DNA of 64,000 nt from Microtetraspora glauca (GCA_000721275.1 JOFO01000015.1:62001-126000); one strand, 5' to 3'. Numbered from the stretch's first letter, positions 24,955 through 34,648 are shown. Program-made: numbers and translations. The notes: generated by a model not told the origin, from the letters alone.

Positions 24955-27138
24955 TCAACCCTGGACGGCGAGCACCAGCGGAAAGACTCCTTCCGCTCCG
25001 GAACGGAGCAGCAGCCGGGCGGCCACGGCCAGGGTCCAGCCGGTGTCCGACAGGTCGTCCACGAGCAGGACCGGACCGCCGGCGGCGGCCACCCGCTCCG
25101 TCACCCCGGGCGGCACCTCCAGGGCCCGGTGGAGTCCGATCACCCGCTGGGCGCTGTTGGTACGGGACAGATGGACGTCCTCCGCCCCCGCCGCGTACTC
25201 CACCGCCCCGAGGAGCGGCATCCGCCCGATCTCCGCGATCCGCGCGCCCAGCGAGCCCACCAGCGTCGGCCGCCGGCGCGAGGCGACCGTGACCACACCG
25301 GCCGGCCGCGACGGGGCGTCAGCGGCTCCGGACGCCCAACCCCCGGGCCCCTTCGCCCAGTCGGCGAGCACCTGGACCACCGCCTGCACCACGTCGTCCG
25401 GCACCGGCCCGTCCGGAGCGGACTCGGCGAGCAGCGGCCGGAGCCGGTTGCCCCACCCGATGTCCGAAAGACGCCCCAGGGCGCGGCCGGCGAACGCCTG
25501 CTCACCCGCCGGGATGCGGCCCTTCAGATCGACGCCCGCGGCGGCGAGTCCCGTGGGCCACATCCGGCGCGACTCCACCTCCACGCCCGGGCGGCCCAGT
25601 TCGCCCCGGGCCGCGTCCAGCGCCGCGCCGGTCACCTTCGGATCGAAGCGCGGGCCCGCGCAGTTGTCGCAGCGACCGCACGGCGCCGCCTGCTCGTCGT
25701 CCAGCCGGCGCCGCAGGAACTCCATGCGGCACCCGGTCGTGGTGGTGTACTCGCGCATCGCCTGCTGCTCGTCGGCACGCTGCCGCGCCACCCACGCGTA
25801 CCGCTCCGTGTCGTACACCCACGGCCGGCCCGTGCTCTCCCAGCCGCCCTTGACCCGCCGCACGGCCCCGTCCACGTCGAGGACCTTGAGCATCGTCTCC
25901 AGCCGGGTCCTGCGCAGCTCGACCAGCGGCTCCAGGGCCGGCAGCGACATCGGCCGGCCCGCGTCGGCGAGCACGTCGAGGGTCCGGCGGACCAACTCCT
26001 CCGGAGGGAAGGCCACGGACGCGAAGTACCGCCAGATCGCCTCGTCCTCCTTGCCGGGCAGCAGCAGCACCTCCGCGTGCTCCACCCCGCGCCCGGCGCG
26101 GCCGACCTGCTGGTAGTAGGCGATGGGGGAGGACGGCGAGCCCAGGTGCACGACGAAGCCGAGGTCCGGCTTGTCGAAGCCCATGCCGAGCGCCGAGGTC
26201 GCCACCAGCGCCTTCACCCGGTTCGCCAGCAGGTCCTCCTCGGCCTGCCGGCGGTCGGCGTCCTCCGTGCGGCCCGTGTACGAGGCGACCGTGTGCCCGC
26301 ACTGGCGGAGGTACGCGGTGACCTCCTCGGCCGCCGCCACGGTCAGCGTGTAGACGATCCCCGAGCCGGGCAGCTCGTGGAGGTGGTCGGCGAGCCAGGC
26401 CAGCCGGTGGGCGGCGTCGGGCAGCGTGATCACGCCGAGGCTGAGGGACTCGCGGTCCAGGGGGCCGCGCAGCACGAGGGCGTCGGTGCCCACGCCGGTG
26501 CCGAGCTGTTCGGCCACGTCCGCCGTCACCCGGGCGTTCGCCGTCGCGGTGGTGGCGAGCACCGGGACCCCGGCCGGGAGGTCGGCCAGCATCGTGCGCA
26601 GCCGCCGGTAGTCCGGCCGGAAGTCGTGTCCCCAGTCGGAGATGCAGTGCGCCTCGTCGACCACCAGCAGGCCCGTGGCCGCCGCCAGCCGCGGCAGGAC
26701 CTGGTCGCGGAAGTCGGGATTGTTCAGCCGCTCGGGGGAGACGAGCAGCACGTCGACCTCTCCGGCGGCGATCTCCCGCTGGACGTCCTCCCACTCCTCC
26801 GTGTTCGACGAGTTGATCGTGCGCGCCCGGATGCCCGCCCGCGCCGCCGCGTCCACCTGGTTGCGCATGAGCGCGAGCAGCGGCGACACGATGACGGTGG
26901 GCCCGCTGCCGCGCTCCCGCAGCAGTGAGGTGGCCACGAAGTACACGGCGGACTTGCCCCAGCCGGTCCGCTGCACCACGAGGGCACGGCGGTGATCGGC
27001 GACGAGCGCCTCGATGGCGCGCCACTGGTCCTCGCGGAGTCTCGCCGCGCCGGCCGGGTCCCCGACGAGTCGGGCCAGTACGGCGTCGGCGGCGGTGCGG
27101 AGCGCGGCGCGGTCTTCCGGGAGGTCTGCGTGGGTCAT
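24955..27138 (-). CDS. recQ: RecQ-type DNA helicase with C-terminal phosphoribosyltransferase-like domain
   Basis: 727 residues. 3'-5' superfamily 2 helicase. Walker A is QRTGWGKS (residues 56-63), motif II is [20 protein letters not shown], and motif VI is QVGRAGRG. The zinc module has cysteines in TTGCRMEF and PCGRCDNC. Instead of the HRDC domain of E. coli RecQ, the last 150 or so residues contain [20 protein letters not shown] and [14 protein letters not shown], the PRPP-binding-type signature of ComF-like phosphoribosyltransferases. ATG 27138 starts [10 protein letters not shown]; the ribosome binding site is weak. It is divergent from the DUF4192 gene, and two DnaA-box-like sites lie in the shared promoter region. 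Enzymatic activity of the tail is unproven. Confidence 0.92.
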   Translation of the reverse strand: MTHADLPEDRAALRTAADAVLARLVGDPAGAARLREDQWRAIEALVADHRRALVVQRTGWGKSAVYFVATSLLRERGSGPTVIVSPLLALMRNQVDAAARAGIRARTINSSNTEEWEDVQREIAAGEVDVLLVSPERLNNPDFRDQVLPRLAAATGLLVVDEAHCISDWGHDFRPDYRRLRTMLADLPAGVPVLATTATANARVTADVAEQLGTGVGTDALVLRGPLDRESLSLGVITLPDAAHRLAWLADHLHELPGSGIVYTLTVAAAEEVTAYLRQCGHTVASYTGRTEDADRRQAEEDLLANRVKALVATSALGMGFDKPDLGFVVHLGSPSSPIAYYQQVGRAGRGVEHAEVLLLPGKEDEAIWRYFASVAFPPEELVRRTLDVLADAGRPMSLPALEPLVELRRTRLETMLKVLDVDGAVRRVKGGWESTGRPWVYDTERYAWVARQRADEQQAMREYTTTTGCRMEFLRRRLDDEQAAPCGRCDNCAGPRFDPKVTGAALDAARGELGRPGVEVESRRMWPTGLAAAGVDLKGRIPAGEQAFAGRALGRLSDIGWGNRLRPLLAESAPDGPVPDDVVQAVVQVLADWAKGPGGWASGAADAPSRPAGVVTVASRRRPTLVGSLGARIAEIGRMPLLGAVEYAAGAEDVHLSRTNSAQRVIGLHRALEVPPGVTERVAAAGGPVLLVDDLSDTGWTLAVAARLLLRSGAEGVFPLVLAVQG

Positions 27139-27188
27139 GCGTCCATGCAACCCGATGCCTCGGACATTCGGCGAACGGGCCGGCGATC

Positions 27189-27197
27189 TGTGGACAG
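27189..27197 (-). promoter_or_regulatory. DnaA-box-like site 1
   Basis: TGTGGACAG; the complement CTGTCCACA differs by one base from the Streptomyces DnaA box TTGTCCACA. Confidence 0.4.
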
Positions 27198-27230
27198 TGC
27201 AAATCACATCATCATGTCGTAAGGCCGGGG

Positions 27231-27239
27231 TTATCCACA
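27231..27239 (+). promoter_or_regulatory. DnaA-box-like site 2
   Basis: TTATCCACA, identical to the classical high-affinity DnaA box, 42 bases from and opposite in orientation to site 1. Confidence 0.5.
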
Positions 27240-27279
27240 GGGGTTGTCGGAAAACGGAGATCACGAGACCGTCCTCGCC

Positions 27280-28680
27280 ATGAACGCGAATCACCCTGAG
27301 ATCAGCGCATCCACCCGAGGCCGGCAGGTCACCCTGCGCAGCGCCGCCGAGCTCGCCGACGCCCTGCCGTACGTGCTCGGCTTCCACCCGACCGACTCCA
27401 TCGTGCTCATCGCCCTGCACGGTCCGAACGGACGCTTCGGCGGCCGGGTCAGGATCGGCATCCCCCGCGCCCCCGGCGAATGGGACGCGATCGCGGACCG
27501 CCTCGCCGAGTGTCTCGTCGAGACCTCGGCGCAGCGCACCTCGCCGCCCGACGGCATCGTCGGCTTCCTCTGCCAGGACCCGGGTCCCGACGAGACCGCC
27601 CCCCAGGTCCACGAGCGGCTGCGCCCCCTCGCCCAGCGGCTCCGGACCGCCTGCGGAGCCCTCGACATCCCCGTCTACGAGGTGCTGTGCATCTCCGGAG
27701 GCCGCCACTTCTCGTACTGCTGCCCCGACACCCGCTGCTGCCCGCCCGACGGCACCCCGCTCGCCCTCAGCGGCACCTCGGTCATGGCCGCCGCGGCGGC
27801 GTACGCGGGCATCCAGGTCCGCGGCTCGCTGCGGGAGATGGAGGACGGCTTCAAGCCCACCGGAGGACCGGGGGAGGCGGAGCAGCGCGCCGCCCTCGAC
27901 GCCGCCGCGGCCCGGATCGTGCCCCTCGTCCTGGAAGGGGCGGAGGAGCGGGTCAGGGCGCGGCTGCGCGAGACGACCCTCGCCCTCGCGGGCCGGCTCC
28001 TCGGCAGGTTCGCCGAACCGCCGCAGCGGGTCGGACCGGACGGCACCCGCCTCGGCCGGGCGGCGATCGACGCCGCCGACGACGCCCGGGTCGAACCCTC
28101 CGAGGCGGCGGCGGTCATCCTCGGGCTCCAGGACCGCATCACCCGCGACCGCCTCGCCGAATGGATGGAAGGACCCGAGGGCACCGCCGCCGTGCGGCTC
28201 TGGCGGGTCCTCGCCCGGCGCTGCGTCGCCCCCTACCAGGAGTACGCCGCCGCGCCGCTGACCCTGGCCGGCTGGGCCGCCTGGTCCACCGGCGACGAAC
28301 CCACCGCCCGCGTCGCCCTCCACCTCGCCCTGGAGGCCGACCCGGAGTACGTCTTCGCGCGGCTGCTGCACCAGGCGTGCAACGACGGCCTCGAACCCGA
28401 GTCGCTCCGTTCCTGCTTGCGCCGCGAGCGCGAGGACCGCCTGGCGGCCGAGAAGGCCGCCGCGCACGCCCGCCGCTCCCGCACCCGCACGCGGACGCGG
28501 CCCCGCACCCGAGGAGCCCTCCCCGGCGGGCCCCGGCCGGCGCTCCCCAGGGCCGGGGCCGCCGGTGCCCGGCGGGGCGCCGGGGCGCCGGGCACGCGGC
28601 CCGCCGGACGCGCCTCCACCCGGCCGGGCGCCCCTGCCCCGCGGCACGGCGGCCGGCGCGGCACGAGGAGCGGGCGATGA
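27280..28680 (+). CDS. DUF4192 domain-containing protein
   Basis: 466 residues. Actinobacterial DUF4192 family, conserved but uncharacterised. Typical start of the domain: [19 protein letters not shown] followed by [11 protein letters not shown] near residue 40, then DGIVGFLC and [20 protein letters not shown] with a cluster of cysteines near 145-160 that might bind metal. The C-terminal half contains a TPR-like [20 protein letters not shown] segment, then a Arg/Pro-rich disordered tail of about 80 residues. ATG 27280 is chosen because family similarity starts soon after; a TTG at 27244 is an alternative. It is divergent from recQ, hinting at a DNA-related role, but this is only context. Confidence 0.85.
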   Translation: MNANHPEISASTRGRQVTLRSAAELADALPYVLGFHPTDSIVLIALHGPNGRFGGRVRIGIPRAPGEWDAIADRLAECLVETSAQRTSPPDGIVGFLCQDPGPDETAPQVHERLRPLAQRLRTACGALDIPVYEVLCISGGRHFSYCCPDTRCCPPDGTPLALSGTSVMAAAAAYAGIQVRGSLREMEDGFKPTGGPGEAEQRAALDAAAARIVPLVLEGAEERVRARLRETTLALAGRLLGRFAEPPQRVGPDGTRLGRAAIDAADDARVEPSEAAAVILGLQDRITRDRLAEWMEGPEGTAAVRLWRVLARRCVAPYQEYAAAPLTLAGWAAWSTGDEPTARVALHLALEADPEYVFARLLHQACNDGLEPESLRSCLRREREDRLAAEKAAAHARRSRTRTRTRPRTRGALPGGPRPALPRAGAAGARRGAGAPGTRPAGRASTRPGAPAPRHGGRRGTRSGR

Positions 28681-28795
28681 CGAGCGTGACCCCGCACACC
28701 ACCCGGCCGTTCACCTCTGTGGCGGAGCCGGGCGAGCCGTGCCGCCGACCACCCGCCGGCCGTCCGGATCGCACAGAGAGCACGCCGCACCCCTC

Positions 28796-30850
28796 ATGGT
28801 CCTCAGCCCTGTCCCGGCCCCCGGACGCCCGACGGAACAGCCCGCCGGGCAACCGTCCGGACCCGGCGGCGGCCCCGCCGCCCCCGGGGCCCGCCCCGGA
28901 GAACTCCCGCCGGTCCACGACGCGCTCCTCTGCGTCGCCCTGCCCGCCTTCGCCGTCTCTCCCCGGCACGGCCAGCTCACCGGACACGGCCCCGAAGGCG
29001 TGTACGCGTCGGGCCGGCGGCTCCTCGCCCGCAGCGTCCTGCGGGTCGCCGGGCGCGAGCCCGTCCCCCTCCAGGGACGGCTCGCCGCCGCCGACCGGGC
29101 CGTGTTCGCCGGCGCCCTCCGGGGCCCCGGCGACACCGGGCCCGACCCGGCCGTCACCGTCGAGCGCTCCCGCGGCGCCGACGGAACCGAGCGGATCACC
29201 TTCCGCAGCGCCGCCCCCCGCCCCGTCCGCCTCCCGGTGGAGCTCGCTCTGGGCACGGATCTCGCGGAGCTGGCGGCGGTCGCGTCCGGCCGCAGCCGCC
29301 CCGAGCTCAGAGCCGCCGTCCACGGCACCGGCCTCCGCTGGGCCTCGCCCGACGGACGGACCGTCACCGTCACGGCCGACCCGGCCCCGACGGACGCCCT
29401 GGCGGCGGCCGGGGTCCTGCGCTGGGACACCGACCTCGCCCCCGGCGGCGCCCTCACCCTCCACCTCCGGCTGCACACCGGACGGACCCCCGGCGCCACC
29501 CCGCCCGGCGGTGCCCGCCCCGGCGGCCACCTGCTCTCCGACGCGCAGGCGGAGGGCGACGACCGGAGGCCCGGCGAACTGCTCCGCACCTCCGCCGAGG
29601 ACCTGCGGGCCCTCCTCCAGCGCGACCCCGCGCACCCGGCCGACGTCCATCTCGCGGCCGGCGTCCCGTGGCGCTGCGGCCCCGTCACCGCGGAGGCACT
29701 CTGGGCGGCCCGCATGGCCCTGCCGCTCGGCACCCGGCTCGCCGTCACCACGCTCCGCGCCCTCGGCCGCACCCAGCTCACCACCGGCGCCGAGGCCGGC
29801 CGCCTCCCCGGCCCGCTGCGGGACGCCGGTCCGCGGCTCCCGCCCCGCTGCACCGGAGTCGAGGCCACCCTCGCCTTCCCCGTCGTCCTCGCCGAAGCCC
29901 GGCGGTGGGGCCTCCCCGCAGCCGACCTCGACGAGCTCCTTCCGGTGGCGGAGCGCTGCCTCGGCTGGCTGCGCCACCGCCTCGACGCGGACGGGCTCCT
30001 GCCGGACCCGGCTCCCGGCGAGCCCTGGCGGGCCGAGACCCAGGCCCACGCCCACCGGGCCGCCCTGCTCGGGGCCGACCTCCTCGACGCCTGCGGGCGC
30101 CCCGGTGCGGCCGGCCTCCGCGCCGCTGCCCGTACCCTCCGCGAACGCTTCCGGAGCGCCCTTTGGCTCGACGACCCGTCCGGCGGCCGGCCCGCCGCCG
30201 CCCGGGGACCGGAGGGACGGATCTGGAACCAGCTCGGCGGATGGGCCGCCCACCTCCTCGACACCGGACTCCTCGGCGGCGGCCGGTACGCCCAGGGGCT
30301 GCTCGACCGGGCGGAGACCGAACAGGTCGCGCGCCTGCTCGGCACCCCGGCGCTCGACTCGGGCTGGGGGCTCCGCGGCCTCGGCGCCAAGGAACCCGGC
30401 CACAACCCCTTCGGCCACCGGGCCGGAGCCGTCCGGGTCCACGAGACGGCCGTCGCCGTCGCGGGCCTGGCCGCCGCCGGATACGAGAAGGAAGCCGCCG
30501 CCCTGCTGCGGGGGCTGCTCGACGCCGCCGAACACTTCGGGTACCGGCTGCCCGAGATGTACGCGGGCGAGCAGCGCACCGCCGGCGCCCAGCCCGTGCC
30601 GCATCCGGCCGCCTGCCGGCCCGCCGCCGTCGCGGCGGCCGGAGCGGTGCACGCGCTCGCCGCCCTCGCCGGGATCCGCCCCGACGCCCCCGGCGGGAGC
30701 GTCGCCGTCCAGCCGATGCCCTCGGCGCCGCTGGGAGCGATCCGGTTTGCCGGGCTCGTGGTCGCCGGTGAACCCTTCGCCGTGCGGGTGAGCCGCCTCG
30801 GACTCGGTATGGTCGAAGAGGCCGCCGAGGGTCTGCAGCTGGGGGTGTGA
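28796..30850 (+). CDS. Glycogen-debranching-enzyme-like protein (N-terminal domain plus alpha/alpha toroid)
   Basis: 684 residues. The N-terminal beta-rich part (ALLCVALPAFAVSPRHGQLTG, GVYASGRRLLARSVLRVAG) matches the glycogen debranching N-terminal domain. The rest is an (alpha/alpha)6 toroid of GH63/GH133 type: WRAETQAHAHRAALLGADLLD, WGLRGLGAKEPGHNPFGHRAG, AVHALAALAGI. Catalytic acids are not confidently identifiable. Likely role: hydrolysis or binding of alpha-glucans, cytosolic (no signal peptide). The start is uncertain: ATG 28796 lacks a clear site, and GTG 28739 is an in-frame alternative. It starts about 115 bases after the DUF4192 stop and is followed by the NUDIX-regulator gene. Confidence 0.82.
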   Translation: MVLSPVPAPGRPTEQPAGQPSGPGGGPAAPGARPGELPPVHDALLCVALPAFAVSPRHGQLTGHGPEGVYASGRRLLARSVLRVAGREPVPLQGRLAAADRAVFAGALRGPGDTGPDPAVTVERSRGADGTERITFRSAAPRPVRLPVELALGTDLAELAAVASGRSRPELRAAVHGTGLRWASPDGRTVTVTADPAPTDALAAAGVLRWDTDLAPGGALTLHLRLHTGRTPGATPPGGARPGGHLLSDAQAEGDDRRPGELLRTSAEDLRALLQRDPAHPADVHLAAGVPWRCGPVTAEALWAARMALPLGTRLAVTTLRALGRTQLTTGAEAGRLPGPLRDAGPRLPPRCTGVEATLAFPVVLAEARRWGLPAADLDELLPVAERCLGWLRHRLDADGLLPDPAPGEPWRAETQAHAHRAALLGADLLDACGRPGAAGLRAAARTLRERFRSALWLDDPSGGRPAAARGPEGRIWNQLGGWAAHLLDTGLLGGGRYAQGLLDRAETEQVARLLGTPALDSGWGLRGLGAKEPGHNPFGHRAGAVRVHETAVAVAGLAAAGYEKEAAALLRGLLDAAEHFGYRLPEMYAGEQRTAGAQPVPHPAACRPAAVAAAGAVHALAALAGIRPDAPGGSVAVQPMPSAPLGAIRFAGLVVAGEPFAVRVSRLGLGMVEEAAEGLQLGV

Positions 30851-30926
30851 CGGATGCCGGGCACGGAGACGAGGAAGTCCTCGCGACCAGGTGACGAAGT
30901 CGCGGACGGAGCACGCGAGGGGCGTG

Positions 30927-30952
30927 TTTATCGTCAGGAAGACGACTATGAT
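30927..30952 (+). promoter_or_regulatory. Operator/promoter of NUDIX regulator gene
   Basis: CGTC-AGGAA-GACG (30932-30944) is a short palindrome flanked by TTTAT and ACTAT and overlapping the -10 hexamer TATGAT (30947-30952), which ends six bases before ATG 30959. NUDIX-type repressors (NrtR) bind comparable AT-flanked palindromes, so autoregulation is plausible. The message would be leaderless. Confidence 0.5.
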
Positions 30953-30958
30953 CGCGGC

Positions 30959-31723
30959 ATGTCTCCCTACGACCCGTCGGCCTTCCCGCCCTTCGCTGTC
31001 ACCGTCGACCTGGTCGTCCTCACCGTGCGGAGCCACGCCCTGTGCACCCTGGTCGTCCGCAGGGGAGAAGCGCCCTTCAAGGGACGGTGGGCGCTGCCCG
31101 GAGGCTTCGTCCGCGACGACGAGGACCTCGGCGCCGCCGCCGCGCGGGAGCTGGCCGAGGAGACCGGACTGCGCGCCCACGATCCGTCGGCCGCCCACCC
31201 GGTGCCGGACAACGGCGCGCACCTGGAACAGCTCGCCACCTACGGGGCGCCCGAGCGCGACCCGCGGATGCGGGTGGTGAGCGTCGCGCACCTCGCGCTC
31301 GCCCCCGACCTGCCGGCGCCCCGGCCCGGCGGCGACGCCCACGGCGCGCGCTGGGCGCCCGTCGAGGAACTGCTCGACCAGGCACGGGCGGCGGGAAGCG
31401 ACTCTCCGGACGCGCTCGCCTTCGACCACGCGCAGATCCTGTCCGACGGGGTGGAGCGGGCCCGCTCCAAGATCGAGTACTCCTCGCTCGCCACCGCGTT
31501 CTGCCCGCCGGAGTTCACCGTCGGCGAGCTGCGCCGGGTCTACGAAGCCGTCTGGGGCGTCTCGCTCGATCCGCGCAACTTCCACCGCAAGGTCACCGGC
31601 ACCCCCGGCTTCCTGGTGCCGACCGGCGGGACCACCACCCGTCAGGGAGGGCGCCCCGCCCAGCTGTTCAGGGCCGGCGGCGCCACCCTGCTCAACCCCC
31701 CGATGCTGCGCCCCGAGGTCTGA
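30959..31723 (+). CDS. NUDIX-domain transcriptional regulator (NrtR-like)
   Basis: 254 residues. An N-terminal NUDIX fold ([33 protein letters not shown], then the NUDIX box [11 protein letters not shown] near 63) is followed by a winged-helix domain at about 160-240 ([33 protein letters not shown]). This is the architecture of NrtR repressors that sense ADP-ribose or related sugars and control NAD or sugar metabolism. The NUDIX box (G-x5-E-x7-REUxEExGU) looks partly kept, so hydrolase activity is possible. ATG 30959 is chosen from the -10 six bases upstream. Targets are unknown; neighbours are the debranching-like gene and an ABC transporter. Confidence 0.88.
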   Translation: MSPYDPSAFPPFAVTVDLVVLTVRSHALCTLVVRRGEAPFKGRWALPGGFVRDDEDLGAAAARELAEETGLRAHDPSAAHPVPDNGAHLEQLATYGAPERDPRMRVVSVAHLALAPDLPAPRPGGDAHGARWAPVEELLDQARAAGSDSPDALAFDHAQILSDGVERARSKIEYSSLATAFCPPEFTVGELRRVYEAVWGVSLDPRNFHRKVTGTPGFLVPTGGTTTRQGGRPAQLFRAGGATLLNPPMLRPEV

Positions 31724-31780
31724 GGCAGGCGCGGTCCGCCGCCCCCGAGGCGGCAACCCTGCGGCAAAAGTCCGAAATCT

Positions 31781-31805
31781 GGCGTTATCTTGCTGCGATA
31801 GCGCC
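31781..31805. promoter_or_regulatory. Inverted repeat in ABC-transporter promoter
   Basis: GGCGTTATC, seven bases, GATAGCGCC: nine-base arms matching at eight positions, 41-65 bases before the ATG. GATAGC may be the -10, so a bound repressor would block the promoter. Confidence 0.45.
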
Positions 31806-31845
31806 GCCCTGCCGCGGAGCGGTGACACCTACCGCGAGAGAAGCG

Positions 31846-33597
31846 ATGCTCCAGGCCATCGGACTGACCAGCACCCCCCGCCGCGATCGCCCGCCCGCCG
31901 TGGACGATCTGACCTTCGAAGCGCCGACGGGAGCCGTGACCGCCCTCGTCGGCCCCCCGGGCTCCGGGAAGACCGCCGCCCTGCGGCTGCTCCTGGAGCT
32001 CGACCCGGGGCGGGGGCTCACCTACTTCCGGGGGCGGCCGCTGCACCGGATCGCCCAGCCGGCGCGCGAGATCGGCGTGGTCCTCGGCGACGTGCCGGGG
32101 CACCCGTCCCGCACCGTGCGCGGACAGCTGCGGATGCTCGCCGCGGGAGCGGGAGTTCCGGTCGCCCGGGCCGACGAGGTGATCCGCGCCGTGGGGCTCG
32201 GCGGGCTCGAAGGACGGCGGCTCGGCACCCTGCCGCGCGGGGCCGACCGCCGACTCGCGCTGGCCGCCGCCCTGTTGGGGGAGCCGCACACACTCCTCCT
32301 GGACGATCCCGGAGCCGGACTGTCCCCGGCGGAACGGACCCGGCTGCACGAACTGCTGCGCGCGCACGCGCGGGCCGGAGGAACCGTCCTCTACACGACG
32401 AGGGACCCCAAGGACGCCGCCCGCCACGCCGACCACGTCGTCACCCTCGACGCCGGGCGGCTGGTCGCCGCCCAGGACGCCGGCGACTTCGCCCGCACCC
32501 GGCTGCGGCCGAGGGTCGCCGTCCGGTCCCCGCAGGCCGCGCGTCTCGCCGCCGCCGTCACCCAGGAGGCGCGCTCGGCCCGCCGCCCGGTCGAGGTCGT
32601 CACCGACGACGGCACCCTCCTCCACGTGTACGGCGGCGACTGCGCCCAGGTCGGGGACATCGCGTTCCGGCACGGCGTACCGGTCCACCGGCTCACGGAG
32701 GAGACGGGGGAGACAGCGGAGGCGGACCCGGGCCCCGCCGGGACCACGGCGGAGGGGGCGCGCGATGCCGGCCCGGTGCCGGGCGCCCCCGCTCCGGACC
32801 GGGCGAGGGCGGCGCGCCGGCCGGTCCGGTCGCCGCTGCGCCCGCTCCGGTACGAGCTGCGCCGGGCCCTCGGCGTACCGTCCACGGGGCTGGTGACGGT
32901 GGGCGTCCTCGCGGTGTCGGCCGTGCTCGCGGTGCTGCTCGGCAGGGGCGGCGGGACCCCGCTCCCCGCGGTACTGGCCGCCTGGCCCGACCTCCTGCCG
33001 CTGCCGCCCGCCGCCCTCGGCGCCGGTCTGCTCGGCGCCCTCTCCTTCGGCGAGGAGTACCGCTACCCCGCGCTGGCCGCGGGGCGCGGGGCGGTGCCGC
33101 GGCGGCTCGCGCTGCTGCTGGCCAAGCTGGCCGTGGCGGCGGGCGGCGCGCTGCTCCTCGGCGCGCTGGTGGCGGCGACCGACCTGGCGGCCCTCCGGCT
33201 CTGCTACGGACCGGAATTGATCTCCGTGCCGGACAACTGGGGCCTCATGGCGGCGAGTTGGCTGGCACTCTCGGTGGGCTGTGCGTGGGCGGGGGTGCTG
33301 GGGGCCGGAGTGTTCCGGGCCGCGGCGGCCGGGGTGGCGGCGGTGCTCTTCGTGCCGGTCGCCCTCGTTCCGGTGCTGGGTCACGTGATGAGCGGCCCCG
33401 CGGTCCGGTCGGTCGCCGGACTGCCCGGCCGGCTGGGCGAGTTCGCCGGACCGCGCTGGGCGCCGTCGCTGGATCGCTGGATCGCCGGGGCGCTGGAGGT
33501 GGTCGGGCAGCCCGCCGGTGTGGCCCTCGGTCTCACGTTGACGGTTCTGCTGTGCGCCTATGTGTTCACGGGCCTTCGCCCGCAGGCCCGTTGGTGA
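31846..33597 (+). CDS. ABC transporter, ATPase fused to membrane domain
   Basis: 583 residues. N-terminal ATPase: Walker A GPPGSGKT (residues 36-43), Walker B LLLDDPG near 150, and a switch-histidine position occupied by LYTTRDPKDA. The signature motif reads LPRGADRR instead of LSGGQ, with basic residues, which is a strong deviation. Residues about 285-325 are a Pro/Glu linker. The C-terminal 260 residues have about six hydrophobic segments, from TGLVTVGVLAVSAVLAVLLG to ALGLTLTVLLCAYVFTG. ATG 31846 has GAGAGAAG upstream. Half-transporters with the ATPase first are unusual for importers; an ABC-2-like exporter is likely. It lies just upstream of whiH. Substrate unknown. Confidence 0.82.
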   Translation: MLQAIGLTSTPRRDRPPAVDDLTFEAPTGAVTALVGPPGSGKTAALRLLLELDPGRGLTYFRGRPLHRIAQPAREIGVVLGDVPGHPSRTVRGQLRMLAAGAGVPVARADEVIRAVGLGGLEGRRLGTLPRGADRRLALAAALLGEPHTLLLDDPGAGLSPAERTRLHELLRAHARAGGTVLYTTRDPKDAARHADHVVTLDAGRLVAAQDAGDFARTRLRPRVAVRSPQAARLAAAVTQEARSARRPVEVVTDDGTLLHVYGGDCAQVGDIAFRHGVPVHRLTEETGETAEADPGPAGTTAEGARDAGPVPGAPAPDRARAARRPVRSPLRPLRYELRRALGVPSTGLVTVGVLAVSAVLAVLLGRGGGTPLPAVLAAWPDLLPLPPAALGAGLLGALSFGEEYRYPALAAGRGAVPRRLALLLAKLAVAAGGALLLGALVAATDLAALRLCYGPELISVPDNWGLMAASWLALSVGCAWAGVLGAGVFRAAAAGVAAVLFVPVALVPVLGHVMSGPAVRSVAGLPGRLGEFAGPRWAPSLDRWIAGALEVVGQPAGVALGLTLTVLLCAYVFTGLRPQARW

Positions 33598-33686
33598 TCA
33601 CTTCCGGATCGCCCGGTTCCGTTTGGCGCACAACTCCCTTGAGAAATGCCGCTTATGTCCCAATAATCGTCAATTGCGCATCGGGT

Positions 33687-33694
33687 GCCGATCA
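33687..33694 (+). promoter_or_regulatory. SigWhiG-like -10 of whiH (candidate)
   Basis: GCCGATCA, one base from the SigWhiG/FliA-type -10 GCCGATAA. A TCAA -35-like sequence is at 33670-33673, giving a 13-base spacer, shorter than the usual 15-16. whiH of S. coelicolor is known to be transcribed by SigWhiG. Confidence 0.4.
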
Positions 33695-33757
33695 CCCTTT
33701 CGTGTGCTTTTCACCAAAGACCTCAAGGGTCACGGAGGCCACGCCGACAAAGGATGC

Positions 33758-34648
33758 GTGAGTACCCTTGCGCACACGATGATGACCGCCGCCCGTTCCG
33801 TCGACTCCGGCCTCGGCGCCCCGGGCGATCTCGACCGCTATCCCTACACGGAGGCCCCCGCCGCCGACCGCGTGAGCCCGCCCTCCTGGGAGGGGGTGGA
33901 CACCGACCTCGGCCGCGTCGGCCGCCGCACCGCCGGCAGCCGGGGCCGCGGCCTCCACGGCCAGCTCGTCCAGCAGCTCGGCCAGATGATCGTCTCCGGC
34001 GACCTCGGCGCCGACCGCCCCCTCGTCCCCGAGGAGATCGGCCAGCGCTTCGAGGTCTCGCGCACCGTCGTGCGCGAGTCCCTGCGCGTCCTGGAGGCCA
34101 AGGGCCTCGTCAGCGCCCGGCCCAACGTCGGCACCCGGGTCCGTCCGGTCAGCGACTGGAACCTGCTCGACCCCGACATCATCGAGTGGCGCGCCTTCGG
34201 GCCGCAGCGCGACGACCAGCGGCGGGAGCTGAACGAGCTGCGCTGGACCATCGAGCCGCTGGCCGCCCGCCTCGCCGCCGGCCACGGCCGCGAGGACGTG
34301 CAGCAGCGCCTCTCCGACATGGTCGAGATCATGGGGCACGCGTACGCGCAGGGTGACGGGATCACCTTCTCCCGGGCCGACACCGAGTTCCACTCCCTGC
34401 TCATCCAGCTCGCCGGGAACCGCATGCTGGAGCACCTGTCCGGCATCGTCGCCGCCGCACTCCAGGTGTCCGGGGGCCCCGCGACCGGCTGTGACCGCCC
34501 CAGCGAGAGCTGCCTGGCGCACCACGCCCGGATCGTCGACGCCCTCGCCGCCGGGGACGCCTACGCGGCCGAGAGCGCCATGCGCCAACTGCTCACGGTC
34601 CACCCCGAGGTGGAACCCCGCGTGGTTCCCGCCCCCCGCGAACACTGA
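33758..34648 (+). CDS. whiH: Sporulation regulator WhiH (GntR family)
   Basis: 296 residues. FadR-type GntR regulator required for normal sporulation septation in aerial hyphae. After a variable N-terminus, the winged helix starts GLHGQLVQQLGQMIVSGDLG (about 65-84), with the recognition helix region EEIGQRFEVSRTVVRESLRVLEAKGL; the FCD effector domain spans about 145-280 (ELNELRWTIEPLAARLAAG, ADTEFHSLLIQLAGNRML). Identity as whiH rests on the family, length near 295, and its position directly upstream of hrdB, as in S. coelicolor (SCO5819-SCO5820, recalled). GTG 33758 is chosen; ATG 33779 is possible. A 14-bp hairpin follows. Confidence 0.93.
   Translation: MSTLAHTMMTAARSVDSGLGAPGDLDRYPYTEAPAADRVSPPSWEGVDTDLGRVGRRTAGSRGRGLHGQLVQQLGQMIVSGDLGADRPLVPEEIGQRFEVSRTVVRESLRVLEAKGLVSARPNVGTRVRPVSDWNLLDPDIIEWRAFGPQRDDQRRELNELRWTIEPLAARLAAGHGREDVQQRLSDMVEIMGHAYAQGDGITFSRADTEFHSLLIQLAGNRMLEHLSGIVAAALQVSGGPATGCDRPSESCLAHHARIVDALAAGDAYAAESAMRQLLTVHPEVEPRVVPAPREH

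Noticed and set aside
28677..28800. ATG overlapping the DUF4192 stop (ATGA)
   Set aside because: Attractive coupling, but the frame continues as an out-of-frame Pro/Arg shadow of the debranching-like gene; no frame shift was evident.
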